From an uncultured Oscillospiraceae bacterium (GTDB lineage: Bacteria > Bacillota > Clostridia > Oscillospirales > Oscillospiraceae): DNA of 27,482 nucleotides. Position 1 is the stretch's first letter; every line of letters begins with the position of its first letter. Below the pieces are notes generated by a model that made no database searches, was not told the origin of the DNA, and was given only the letters and a program-made list of their open reading frames with translations. The position numbers and the translations under genes are program-made. Location of the stretch: NCBI GenBank assembly GCA_934670025.1, contig CAKUOS010000031.1, positions 1 to 27,482 on the forward strand, written 5' to 3'. Below are positions 15,875-23,450 of the stretch, one piece after another.

Positions 15875-16846
15875 ATGAAGCGAGGATTTCAAAAAAGATC
15901 CGCGCCGCTGCTGGCGCTATGTTTGCTGCTGGCGCTGTGCGTGCAGGCGTCCGCGGCCGGGCGGATGCTCGTGCCGGGCGGATATACGGTCGGCGTGAAG
16001 CTCTATACAAAGGGACTGCTGGTCACGCAGGTCGAACCGGACACGCCTGCGCAGCAGGCGGGACTCAGAAAAGGCGACGTGATCGTCCGTGCGGGCGACA
16101 CGGAGGTCACGGGCGCGGAGGCATTGCAGGCGCTTTTAAAGCCCGGCGAGCCGATCGTCGTGCAGGCGCTGCGCGACGGAAAGGAAGCGGCGTTTCTCGT
16201 GACGCCCGCGCAGACGGACGGCGGCTGCCGCATGGGCGTACTGGTGCGCGATCATATCGCGGGCATCGGCACCGTCACGTATATCGACCCCGTCACGGGC
16301 GCATACGGCGCGCTGGGCCACGGCGTGAGCGGCCCGGACGGCACGCAGCTGCTGCAAATGCAGTCGGGGTATCTTGTGCGGTCGAGCGTCGCGGAGGTGC
16401 GCGTGGGGCGGCGCGGAACGCCGGGCGAGCTGCACGGGATCTTTGACGCGACCGACGCGATCGGGACCGTCGAGAAAAACACGGCCTGCGGCATTTTCGG
16501 CGTGCTCACGTCCGGCCGGGCCGGGACGGCGATCCCGGCGGCGGCCGCCGACGAGGTGCGCGAAGGCCCGGCTGAGATCCTTTCAAACGTCGAGGGCGAG
16601 CAGGTGCAGCGCTTTTCCGTGCGCATCGACCGCGTGGATCCCGATGCGAAGGGCGGGCGCAATCTGCTTTTGACCGTGACGGACGAAGCGCTGCTTGAAA
16701 AGACGGGCGGCATCGTGCAGGGCATGAGCGGCAGCCCGATCGTGCAGGACGGCAAGCTGGTCGGCGCGGTGACGCACGTGCTGGTCAGCGATCCGGCGCA
16801 GGGCTACGGCATTCTGATCGAAAATATGCTTGCGCAGGCGGGATGA
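15875..16846 (+). CDS. spoIVB: SpoIVB serine peptidase (S55 family)
   Basis: 323 residues. A hydrophobic signal anchor (about 10-28) is followed by a PDZ domain (about 38-112; GLLVTQVEPDTPAQQAGLRKGDVIV) and the S55 protease domain. H149 in ALGHGVSG and S285 in GMSGSPIV are the catalytic residues. SpoIVB is secreted by the forespore and cuts SpoIVFA to switch on pro-sigma-K processing. It is shorter than B. subtilis SpoIVB (about 425). The ATG at 15875 has GGGAGAGGATG upstream; in-frame starts further 5' lack one and would bury the signal. The partner pair lies at 6017-6851. Confidence 0.93.
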   Translation: MKRGFQKRSAPLLALCLLLALCVQASAAGRMLVPGGYTVGVKLYTKGLLVTQVEPDTPAQQAGLRKGDVIVRAGDTEVTGAEALQALLKPGEPIVVQALRDGKEAAFLVTPAQTDGGCRMGVLVRDHIAGIGTVTYIDPVTGAYGALGHGVSGPDGTQLLQMQSGYLVRSSVAEVRVGRRGTPGELHGIFDATDAIGTVEKNTACGIFGVLTSGRAGTAIPAAAADEVREGPAEILSNVEGEQVQRFSVRIDRVDPDAKGGRNLLLTVTDEALLEKTGGIVQGMSGSPIVQDGKLVGAVTHVLVSDPAQGYGILIENMLAQAG

Positions 16847-16852
16847 GCAAAC

Positions 16853-16885
16853 AAACACCGGAGGCGGTGCGCCTCCGGTGTTTTT
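16853..16885. terminator. bidirectional terminator between spoIVB and the aldo/keto reductase-like gene
   Basis: A perfect 14-bp stem (16853-16866 with 16870-16883) with GTG loop. Five T follow on the plus strand, and TTTGTTTG on the minus side. It separates two convergent genes. Confidence 0.9.
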
Positions 16886-16895
16886 CGATATTGCG

Positions 16896-17990
16896 TTACG
16901 CGCCGAAGTAGGCTGCGATCTCCTGCATCCGCTGCGACTGCTGCACGTGGAACGGGCAGCGGCCGTCGCAGTGGCCGCACGCGGCGCAGTCGCCGGCCTT
17001 CTGATCGAGCGTCAGATAGTGCTCCTTCGCAAGATTGTCGCCGAGCAGTGCGAGATCGTAATACTTGTTGATGAGCGCGACGTCGAGCCCCACGGGGCAC
17101 GGCGCACAGTGCTTGCAGTAGACGCAGCGGCCCATCGTCTCGCGCGGCGCAAAGGAGCTGATGCAGCTGTAATCGCGGGCGTCGGCGCTCTCGTCAAAGA
17201 ACGAGAGGACCTCGCGCAGCTCCTTTTCGCTGCCGTAGCCGGGCAGGACGGTAAGCACGCCGGGCTTGTCGAGCGCATACTGGATGCACTGCGATTTTGT
17301 GAGCGCCATGCCGAACGGCGACTGCGCCGCATCCAGCAGCTGGCCGCCGCAGAACGGCTTCATGACCGAGATGCCGACGCCCTCGCGCTGGCAGCGGCGG
17401 TAGAGCGCGTAGCGCTCGTCGTTTTCGCCGATGCCGTAATCGCCCCTGCCGTAGTCGTAGACGGGGTTGATGCTGAACATGACCATGTCCGCGATGCCGA
17501 GATCGAGCACCTTGTGAACGAGCGCCGGCGTGTGCGACGACAGGCCGATGTGGCGCACGACGCCCTGGGCCTTCAGCTCTCTGATATAGTCCAGAACGCC
17601 GTTTTCGAGATAGGTATCGAGATCGCTCTGCTCGTCGAGGCAGTGGATGAAGCCGAAGTCGATGTAATCGGTCTGCAAATTTTCCAGCTGCCAGCGGACG
17701 GATGCCCGGATCTCGTCCAGATCCGTCGTCCGGCCGTACTGCCCGGAGGTGTAATCCGCGCCGAAGTGGACTTGCAGATAGACCTTGTCGCGGATGGATT
17801 TCAGCGCCTTGCCGTAGGAAGGGAAGATCGCTGCATGGCCGCCGGCCATGTCGAAATAATTGACGCCGAGGTCGTATGCCGCGCGAACGGTGCGGATGAT
17901 CTCGGCCTCGGGCTGTGCGCCGATGACGGAAGCGCCCATGCCGATGACGCTGATCTTTTCGCCGCCGTGGGGCAGGATGCGATATTCCAT
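16896..17990 (-). CDS. aldo/keto reductase-like iron-sulfur protein with altered catalytic residues
   Basis: 364 residues. The N-terminal TIM barrel matches the Fe-S class of aldo/keto reductases (DLGVNYFD, LQTDYIDFGFIH, VVRHIGLSSH). The C-terminus has two 4Fe-4S motifs: C289, C292, C295, C298 and C335, C338, C341, C345. By alignment in my head, the catalytic Asp (D47) and His (H116) are kept, but Tyr and Lys are replaced by H52 and H75. The start at 17990 has AAGGAG seven bases upstream; the ATG at 17996 is too close to it. It follows dinB with two bases between and may be cotranscribed. The substrate is unknown. Confidence 0.85.
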   Translation of the reverse strand: MEYRILPHGGEKISVIGMGASVIGAQPEAEIIRTVRAAYDLGVNYFDMAGGHAAIFPSYGKALKSIRDKVYLQVHFGADYTSGQYGRTTDLDEIRASVRWQLENLQTDYIDFGFIHCLDEQSDLDTYLENGVLDYIRELKAQGVVRHIGLSSHTPALVHKVLDLGIADMVMFSINPVYDYGRGDYGIGENDERYALYRRCQREGVGISVMKPFCGGQLLDAAQSPFGMALTKSQCIQYALDKPGVLTVLPGYGSEKELREVLSFFDESADARDYSCISSFAPRETMGRCVYCKHCAPCPVGLDVALINKYYDLALLGDNLAKEHYLTLDQKAGDCAACGHCDGRCPFHVQQSQRMQEIAAYFGA

Positions 17991-17992
17991 AG

Positions 17993-19261
17993 TCATTCTC
18001 CTTTTATCTGTGTGGGATCCGGGCGCGCGGAGGGGCCTCCGGGCTGCGCCCTGTATTTGCGCCCCAGCCGCTGCGACGCTTCGCTGACGCTGCCGCGCGA
18101 GATGGCCGAAACACCGAATTTGCTGCGCAGCTCGTCGACCGCCCGGTCGAGCCTGCGCGATTTTTCCGTCTGTTCGTCGTGAAAGAGGGAAATCTGCACG
18201 GCCTCGGCGTCGCAGACGTCGCCGAGCGTCACGCCGAGCAGCCGCAGCGGCGTATGGCCGTCCCAGAGCTCGGAAAAGAGCGTCCGCGCGTGCGCGTAAA
18301 GCTCGCGCGTGACGTCGGTCGGCTCCGGGAGCCGCCGCTGGTGCGAACGGTTTTTAAAATCGTTGCCGCGGATGGTCACCGTCACGCACAAGCAGCGCCG
18401 GCTGTCGGCGCGCATCCGGGATGCGACGCTGTCGCACAGCGCAAGCAGCACGCGCGCGGCCTGCGCGGCGGTCACGACGTCCTGTTCGAGCGTGACGGAA
18501 TTGCCGTAGCCCTTGACGGCCTCGGGCTCGGCAAGCACGGGCGAGGGATCGACGCCGTTGGCATAGTCGCGGATGAGCGTGCCGAGCTTGACGCCCGCGA
18601 GCTTCTGCACGAGCGCGGGATCCGCGTGCGCCAGCTCGCCGATGGTGCGGATGCGCGCGTTCAGGAGCTTTTCGGCCGTCCTGCGGCCGACGGAAAAGAG
18701 ATCGCCGACCGGCAGCGGCCAGAGCTTTTGTTCGATTTCGTTCGGGAAAAGCGTGTGGACCTTATCGGGCTTTTCAAAGTCGCCGGCCATCTTGGCCAGC
18801 AGCTTGTTTGTCGACACGCCGACGTTGACCGTGAAGCCGAGCTCGGCGCGGATCGTATCCTTGATCGTGTGCGCGATGGCGACCGGATCGGGATAGAGCA
18901 GACTCGTGCCAGTCATATCGAGGAAGCATTCGTCGATGGACATCTGCTCCACGACCGGCGCGAAGCGGCGGCAAATGTCGATAAATGCGCGCGATTCGTG
19001 CATATAAAGCTGAAAATCGGGCTTTGCAAGCACAAGAACGGGACATTTTCGCAGCGCGAGCGCGACCGGTTCGCCAGTCGTGACGCCGTATTTTTTTGCC
19101 GGGATGGACTTGGCGAGGATGACGCCGGTGCGCTTGTCGCGCTCGCCGCCGATGGCCGACGGGATGAGCCGCAGGTCCGGTTCGCCGTTTTTGACGCGCC
19201 GCGCTGCCTCCCACGACAAAAACGCGCTGTTGACATCCACATGAAAGATCAGCCGCCGCAT
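17993..19261 (-). CDS. dinB: DinB-type Y-family DNA polymerase (Pol IV)
   Basis: 422 residues. The first metal site is HVDVNSAFLSWE (D9, with F14 at the steric-gate position), the second is the SIDECFLD segment (D110, E111). GVSTNKLLAKMAGDFEKPD and the VGRRTAEKLL helix-hairpin-helix follow, then the little-finger domain. The first motif has Asn-Ser-Ala where E. coli DinB has Asp-Ala-Phe, a form seen in a clostridial subfamily. The role is translesion synthesis. AGGAGG precedes the ATG. A possible LexA box lies upstream. Confidence 0.92.
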   Translation of the reverse strand: MRRLIFHVDVNSAFLSWEAARRVKNGEPDLRLIPSAIGGERDKRTGVILAKSIPAKKYGVTTGEPVALALRKCPVLVLAKPDFQLYMHESRAFIDICRRFAPVVEQMSIDECFLDMTGTSLLYPDPVAIAHTIKDTIRAELGFTVNVGVSTNKLLAKMAGDFEKPDKVHTLFPNEIEQKLWPLPVGDLFSVGRRTAEKLLNARIRTIGELAHADPALVQKLAGVKLGTLIRDYANGVDPSPVLAEPEAVKGYGNSVTLEQDVVTAAQAARVLLALCDSVASRMRADSRRCLCVTVTIRGNDFKNRSHQRRLPEPTDVTRELYAHARTLFSELWDGHTPLRLLGVTLGDVCDAEAVQISLFHDEQTEKSRRLDRAVDELRSKFGVSAISRGSVSEASQRLGRKYRAQPGGPSARPDPTQIKGE

Positions 19262-19290
19262 CGGGCCACCTCCTGTTCTGAACTGCTTTC

Positions 19291-19319
19291 AGTATAGCAC
19301 AGGCGGCGGGATTTGGCTA
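19291..19319 (-). promoter_or_regulatory. putative dinB promoter
   Basis: On the minus strand TAGCCA (19314-19319), 17-base spacer, TATACT (19291-19296), about 30 bases before the dinB start. Confidence 0.5.
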
Positions 19320-19325
19320 GATGTT

Positions 19326-19339
19326 CGAACGTTTTTTCG
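19326..19339. promoter_or_regulatory. candidate LexA (SOS) box upstream of dinB
   Basis: CGAAC-GTTT-TTTCG matches the Gram-positive LexA pattern CGAAC-N4-GTTCG with one mismatch in the second half, directly upstream of the putative -35 element. Confidence 0.35.
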
Positions 19340-19360
19340 TAAAAAATTTAAAATGTATGC

Positions 19361-20059
19361 TCAGACGAAGAACTTGCGCTGCAAGGATTCGCGCAGCGGC
19401 CGGCATACGGCGATGACGATCAGCGTCAGGCCCAGCAGCACGCCCGTCACGAGCGGATAGATCGACCAGGAAAACGTTGTGCGCAGATCGAACGTGAGAT
19501 TCAGCAGGAACTCGATGAGCACGGCAAGGCCCCCGCACGCGATCAGCCCGCCGCCGTAGATATACAGATATCCGCGACGCAGATAGTGCGTCAGCGTGAC
19601 GACGGTGCTGACGAGCAGACCGATGGCGCCCGTGACCGGGAACGCGAACGACAAAAACCAGTGCCCGCCTGTGGCGAAGTTGATATAGAGCAGATACAGC
19701 CCCACGGCCAGAAAATCGACCGGCACGAAGATGACGGGATTCGGACGGCGGAACCACATGGGAAGCAGCACGATGATATAAAGAAGCGCCAGCGCGCCCG
19801 CCGCGTAGCCCGACCAGAGCAGCGTCCCGTTGATCCGCCAGTCGCACAGCAGACACAAAAGCACCGGCAGCAGCGCCGCGACGGTCAGCACGAACAGCAC
19901 GCCCGAACGGTTGACATCCTCCGGGCGCACGCGGCGATCGGGCGGGAAGGGCGGATCGCCCGGCGTGCGCGCGATATCCGGATGGAAGACCGGCGTGCCG
20001 CAGAGCGGACATTTCTTTTCACTGTCGGCGAGTTCCACGCCGCATTTGACACAATACAT
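19361..20059 (-). CDS. zinc-ribbon multi-pass membrane protein (DUF6320-like)
   Basis: 232 residues. An N-terminal zinc ribbon (CVKC near 3-6, CPLC near 17-20) is followed by a proline-rich linker and about six hydrophobic segments from residue 52 on. I believe this is the DUF6320 group, found next to alpha/beta hydrolase and alcohol acetyltransferase-like genes; the name is from memory. It lies 20 bases after the hydrolase-acyltransferase fusion with an AAAGGAGAG site, so the two are very likely one operon. The function is unknown; a membrane partner of the acyltransferase is plausible. Confidence 0.75.
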   Translation of the reverse strand: MYCVKCGVELADSEKKCPLCGTPVFHPDIARTPGDPPFPPDRRVRPEDVNRSGVLFVLTVAALLPVLLCLLCDWRINGTLLWSGYAAGALALLYIIVLLPMWFRRPNPVIFVPVDFLAVGLYLLYINFATGGHWFLSFAFPVTGAIGLLVSTVVTLTHYLRRGYLYIYGGGLIACGGLAVLIEFLLNLTFDLRTTFSWSIYPLVTGVLLGLTLIVIAVCRPLRESLQRKFFV

Positions 20060-20079
20060 AGCTCTCTCTCCTTTCGCGC

Positions 20080-22239
20080 TCAGCGCTGGTTGCTCTCGAC
20101 CCTGACGGGAAGGGCAAGCGTGCGCAGCACGCGGTAAAAATGCGCCTCGAGCGCGGGCTCGCGGATGTTGCGGATGAAATTGACGTACATCGTGCCGTCA
20201 TAGCTGAGCACGCCGCAGTTGTGCGGGGCTTTTGCCTGGACGCCGATGATGAAGTCCATGCGCGCCACATACGGCTGCATGGCCGCGGGCAGACGGACGT
20301 TGCCGAGATTCGACAGGCACAGGCAGGATTTGCACTCGCCGACCATGTCAAAGACGGTCTTCATGGCGAGATTTTTGATGAACAGCGGCATGACGCGCAG
20401 AATGGGCGAGCGTTCGCTCGCCACGTTCGTGGCGATCTTCGCGGCCATGCGCCGGGGGTCGTTTTCCAGTCCCATGCGGTAGTGGACGATGCGGCAGATC
20501 TCCTCCAGCGTGTAATCGCCCAGGCGTGTGTCGACCTCGGGCGTGATATACGAGGCGAAATTGCGCAGCGACCGGCTCGGGAACAGGCCGCGCAGATTGA
20601 CCGGCAGCAGCACGCGCACGGGCTTGCGGTGGCTGCGGCGCGGCTGCTGTTCAGCTTGCAGATCGCAGATGGCCTTGATCATGACCGCCGCAAGCAGCTC
20701 CGTGATGCTTACGCCGAAGCGGTGCGCGGCGGCGCGCACGTCCTCCACGCGCAGCATCATCGTCGTGAGGTTCAAAAAGCCGTCGGGCTCGGGCGTGCCG
20801 CTCAGGTGATAGGCCGTCGGCTCGGCGCGGCTGGCGCAGATGTCGCCTGCATAGCGCAGGAAGCTGTCTTCCAGCTCGTCGGGCGCGGGATCCTCCAGCC
20901 TTCCGAGCACGCCGTGCTCTGCCGGGACGGATACGCCGTATTTTTCGCTGACGTATTCGGCCAGCAGCGTCTTTAAGAAGATGAGGCCGCCCGTGCCGTC
21001 AGTCACGGCGTGGAAAAATTCGACCGCGATGCGGCTTTGATAGACCAGCACGCGGAATGCGCACCGGCGCACGTCGTCGAACGGCGTATGGACGAGCGGA
21101 TAGCTCTTGTCTGGCTCGATCGGCGGCGCTTTTTCAATCTCCTCGAGATAATACCAGAACACGCCGCGGCGCAGCCGCACGGCGATGGACGGAAAGCGCC
21201 GCACCGTCACGTCGAGCGCCGCGCGCAGGACCGCAAGGTCGACAGGCTCGGTCATCACGGCGGACAGGCGGAAGTAATTCGTCCAGCCGCGCCGCTTGGC
21301 CGCGGGATAGATCTTCGCGGCGTTGTCCAGCCGCATCCAGCGCAGCTTTTTTTCGGGCGAGAGGACCTTTGAAAGGAAGCTGTCGATCGTGTCGAAGTCC
21401 GACATATTTTCGTTGAGGTAATAGAGTACGTATGCGTGCCAGCGCTCTGGCGCGACGACCATGCGGCTCTTGCAGCCCGATTGCAGGAGCTTTTCGTGCA
21501 GCAGGCGCGTGTCGTCGAGCATGACCTCGTCGCCGCCGACGAACAGCAGCGACGGCGGAAGTCCCCGCAGATCGCCGAACAGCGGCGAACAGTAGGGATC
21601 CTTCGGGTCGTCGGTGTAGCAGCCCGCGTAAAATTGCAGAAGCTCGGGCGTCATCGACGGATCGACGTCGCGGTTCGTGCGGTACGATTCTCCCGAGCCG
21701 GTCAGATCCGTCCACGGCGAGATGCCGATCAGCCCGCACGGCAGCGGCAGGCGCAGCGCCTTGAGCTTCAGGCACAGCGCGTAGATGAGGCCGCCGCCGG
21801 CCGATTCGCCGCACAGAAGGATCTGGCTTGCTGGGTAGCCCTTGGACAGAAGGTACTGATAACTCACGACGGCGTCGTCGAGCGCGGCGGGAAAGCGGTT
21901 CTCCGGGGCCAGACGATAGGCCGCGCAGAACACGCGCACGCCGCATTCGTCCGAGAGCGTGGCGGCGAAGCCCTTGGCGTAGTCAAGATTGCCGCAGGTG
22001 TAGCCGCCGCCGTGCAGATATAGAATCACGCCCTGCCGCCGCTCGTCCTTCGGCATGATCCACGCGCCCTGAAAGGGGCCGAAATCGTGGTCGCGGACGA
22101 TCACGTCGCGCCGGTGGATGGCCTCCATCAATTCGCCCAGCTTGTCCTGCCCCTTGCGGGTGACCTCCAGCGAGCAGTTGGCCACAAAGGGCTTGAAGAA
22201 ATTGAGCTGGGAGCGCACCAGCTTTGCGGGCAGACCCAT
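20080..22239 (-). CDS. fusion of an HSL-type alpha/beta hydrolase and a condensation/alcohol-acetyltransferase-like domain
   Basis: 719 residues. The hydrolase (about 1-290) has the oxyanion motif HGGG at 76-79, nucleophile S146 in GESAGG, D237 in GGDE and H268, so the triad is complete. From about 300 a second domain of the chloramphenicol acetyltransferase-like superfamily begins, with the catalytic motif HAVTDG (H410, D414) and a later FASYITPEV segment. The substrate is unknown; together they could make or remodel an ester, perhaps on a lipid or envelope glycan. The start at 22239 has AAAGGA eight bases upstream; the reading frame stays open 420 bases further 5' but without a start and across the promoter. 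Confidence 0.82.
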   Translation of the reverse strand: MGLPAKLVRSQLNFFKPFVANCSLEVTRKGQDKLGELMEAIHRRDVIVRDHDFGPFQGAWIMPKDERRQGVILYLHGGGYTCGNLDYAKGFAATLSDECGVRVFCAAYRLAPENRFPAALDDAVVSYQYLLSKGYPASQILLCGESAGGGLIYALCLKLKALRLPLPCGLIGISPWTDLTGSGESYRTNRDVDPSMTPELLQFYAGCYTDDPKDPYCSPLFGDLRGLPPSLLFVGGDEVMLDDTRLLHEKLLQSGCKSRMVVAPERWHAYVLYYLNENMSDFDTIDSFLSKVLSPEKKLRWMRLDNAAKIYPAAKRRGWTNYFRLSAVMTEPVDLAVLRAALDVTVRRFPSIAVRLRRGVFWYYLEEIEKAPPIEPDKSYPLVHTPFDDVRRCAFRVLVYQSRIAVEFFHAVTDGTGGLIFLKTLLAEYVSEKYGVSVPAEHGVLGRLEDPAPDELEDSFLRYAGDICASRAEPTAYHLSGTPEPDGFLNLTTMMLRVEDVRAAAHRFGVSITELLAAVMIKAICDLQAEQQPRRSHRKPVRVLLPVNLRGLFPSRSLRNFASYITPEVDTRLGDYTLEEICRIVHYRMGLENDPRRMAAKIATNVASERSPILRVMPLFIKNLAMKTVFDMVGECKSCLCLSNLGNVRLPAAMQPYVARMDFIIGVQAKAPHNCGVLSYDGTMYVNFIRNIREPALEAHFYRVLRTLALPVRVESNQR

Positions 22240-22287
22240 GTGCATCGTCCTTTCCTGAAAACGCCTGTTCGGCGGAGAAGTTATAAT

Positions 22288-22316
22288 AGTATAGCATTGA
22301 CCGGCAGGATTGTAAA
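22288..22316 (-). promoter_or_regulatory. sigma-A promoter for the hydrolase-acyltransferase fusion
   Basis: On the minus strand TTTACA (22311-22316), 17-base spacer, TATACT (22288-22293), about 49 bases before the start. Confidence 0.75.
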
Positions 22317-22354
22317 TACACCGGCCGGGCAGCGGCACGCGGAAGAAAAGGAAC

Positions 22355-22383
22355 TTGACAATAAAACTTGGCAGTGCTATCAT
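22355..22383 (+). promoter_or_regulatory. sigma-A promoter for the DUF6442-XRE operon
   Basis: Perfect TTGACA (22355-22360), 17-base spacer, TATCAT (22378-22383). It is divergent from the promoter at 22288-22316; the two -35 boxes are 38 bases apart. Confidence 0.85.
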
Positions 22384-22402
22384 ATAGCCAAGTAAACTTG
22401 GC
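22366..22402. promoter_or_regulatory. probable operator: three ACTTGGC half-sites around the -10
   Basis: ACTTGGC occurs at 22366-22372 (in the spacer) and 22396-22402, and its reverse complement GCCAAGT at 22387-22393. The last two form a palindrome with a 2-base centre; the first and second flank the -10. This is the natural autoregulatory site for the XRE protein at 22750. Confidence 0.7.
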
Positions 22403-22416
22403 AAGGGGACGAAGAT

Positions 22417-22737
22417 ATGGACCGGGAAGAAATTCTGGCGAAAAGCCGGGCGGAAAATCAGAATCGGGATATGTATGAGCAGGAAGTCCTGAGGCAGTCG
22501 GGCGCGTGGGCGGCGCGGGTCATGGTGCTGCTGGCGACGGTCTTCTTCGCGGCGCAGATCTTTGCGGGCGGCGGGACGAACTGGGGCCTGTGGGCGCTCG
22601 TGTTCAGCGCAAACATGACGGTGTTCTGGGTGAAATACCGGAAGCTGCGGCAGAGGCATGAGCTGCTGCTGGCCATCGCCTATACGCTGGCCGTGGCCGG
22701 GTTTTCCGCGGCGTACATCTATGAACTCGCAGCGTAA
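22417..22737 (+). CDS. small membrane protein, DUF6442-like
   Basis: 106 residues. A charged N-terminus (MDREEILAKSRAENQNRDMYEQEVL) is followed by three hydrophobic segments (about 30-50, 57-73, 84-103), the shape of the DUF6442 family as I recall it, which often precedes an XRE regulator gene. The function is unknown. AAGGGGACGAAG precedes the ATG. It is the first gene of a three-gene operon. Confidence 0.72.
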   Translation: MDREEILAKSRAENQNRDMYEQEVLRQSGAWAARVMVLLATVFFAAQIFAGGGTNWGLWALVFSANMTVFWVKYRKLRQRHELLLAIAYTLAVAGFSAAYIYELAA

Positions 22738-22749
22738 GGCGGTGAGAAA

Positions 22750-22956
22750 TTGGACGATGCGCTGATTTTAAAAAACCGGCTCAAGGAAGCACGGGGCGAA
22801 AAAAAGCTGTCGCAGGCGCAGCTGGCGGAACTGGTGGGTGTGTCGAGAAACACGATCAGCTCCATCGAGACGGGGCAGTTCAATCCCACGGCGAAGCTGG
22901 CGCTGGTGCTGTGCATCGCGCTGGATCGGAAATTTGAAGAGCTTTTTTATTTTTAG
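22750..22956 (+). CDS. XRE-family helix-turn-helix regulator
   Basis: 68 residues, one HTH domain: LSQAQLAELVGVSRNTISSIETGQFNPT is the classic Cro/CI helix-turn-helix, and the tail ALDRKFEELFYF is typical of the small YgzD/Cro-like group. The start is TTG at 22750, 12 bases after the previous gene, with GGCGGTGAG upstream. It probably binds the ACTTGGC sites at 22366-22402. Confidence 0.9.
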   Translation: MDDALILKNRLKEARGEKKLSQAQLAELVGVSRNTISSIETGQFNPTAKLALVLCIALDRKFEELFYF

Positions 22957-22965
22957 GAGGCTGTT

Positions 22966-23271
22966 ATGGAGCATTTTGTGCTGTTGATCCTGGGCATTTT
23001 TCTATCCATTGTCGGCGTTGTGAATATGCAGGGCAACGTCGGGACCATCCATGCGTATAACCGCAGGCGCGTCAGGGAGGAGGATATCCCGAAGTACGGC
23101 AGAGCGGTCGGCGCGGGCACGCTCGTGATCGGCATCGGGCTCGTGCTGGCGTTTGCCGCGATGCTCTGGTGTGAAGCGGCTGCGCCGTATATCATCGGGC
23201 TTACGTTTGCCGCCGGGCTGGCGCTGATCGTGTACGGGCAGATCAAATACAATCACGGTTTCTTCACGTGA
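22966..23271 (+). CDS. small membrane protein, possibly DUF3784-related
   Basis: 101 residues with three hydrophobic segments (about 3-20, 49-68, 72-90). The NMQGNVGTIHAYNRRRVREEDIPKYGRAVG stretch between the first two resembles DUF3784/SdpI-like proteins. The function is unknown. AGGAGG precedes the ATG, nine bases after the XRE stop; same operon. Confidence 0.65.
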   Translation: MEHFVLLILGIFLSIVGVVNMQGNVGTIHAYNRRRVREEDIPKYGRAVGAGTLVIGIGLVLAFAAMLWCEAAAPYIIGLTFAAGLALIVYGQIKYNHGFFT

Positions 23272-23333
23272 GGGGCGCTTCGACTGCAAAAAAACTATGA
23301 ATGGGTCTGCTGCAACAGAGCAGCGGGGGAAGA

Positions 23334-23360
23334 GTGAAGGGGGCAAAGAACCCCCTTCAC
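23334..23360. other. 10-bp GC-rich hairpin in a convergent gap
   Basis: GTGAAGGGGG (23334-23343) pairs with 23351-23360 across a 7-base loop. There is no T run, so it is not a standard terminator. Confidence 0.5.
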
Positions 23361-23371
23361 GTTCAATCAAA

Positions 23372-23404
23372 CAGTTTTTGAGCTTTTTCAAGCTCAAAAA
23401 ACTG
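23372..23404 (-). terminator. hairpin after dpaB, terminator-like
   Basis: 23372-23385 pairs with 23390-23404 with one bulge; the stem is A/T-tailed on both sides (T runs inside the arms), followed on the minus strand by TTTGATTG. It may act both ways between convergent genes. Confidence 0.5.
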
Positions 23405-23406
23405 GG

Positions 23407-23450
23407 CTCTGACTGCGAGGCGGAAAGACTTTTTCGCCGCGCAGTCAGAG
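23407..23450. repeat. long hairpin overlapping the dpaB stop codon
   Basis: An 11-bp perfect stem (23407-23417 with 23440-23450), plus an inner imperfect stem. The dpaB stop (23445-23447) is inside it. Confidence 0.6.

Noticed and set aside
16830..18182. 450-residue open frame antisense to the aldo/keto reductase-like gene
   Set aside because: Shadow frame; the minus-strand protein has clear 4Fe-4S and barrel motifs.
22240..22659. N-terminal extension of the hydrolase-acyltransferase fusion
   Set aside because: It crosses two good promoters, the operator and the divergent gene; the ATG at 22239 has the ribosome site and begins at the domain start.
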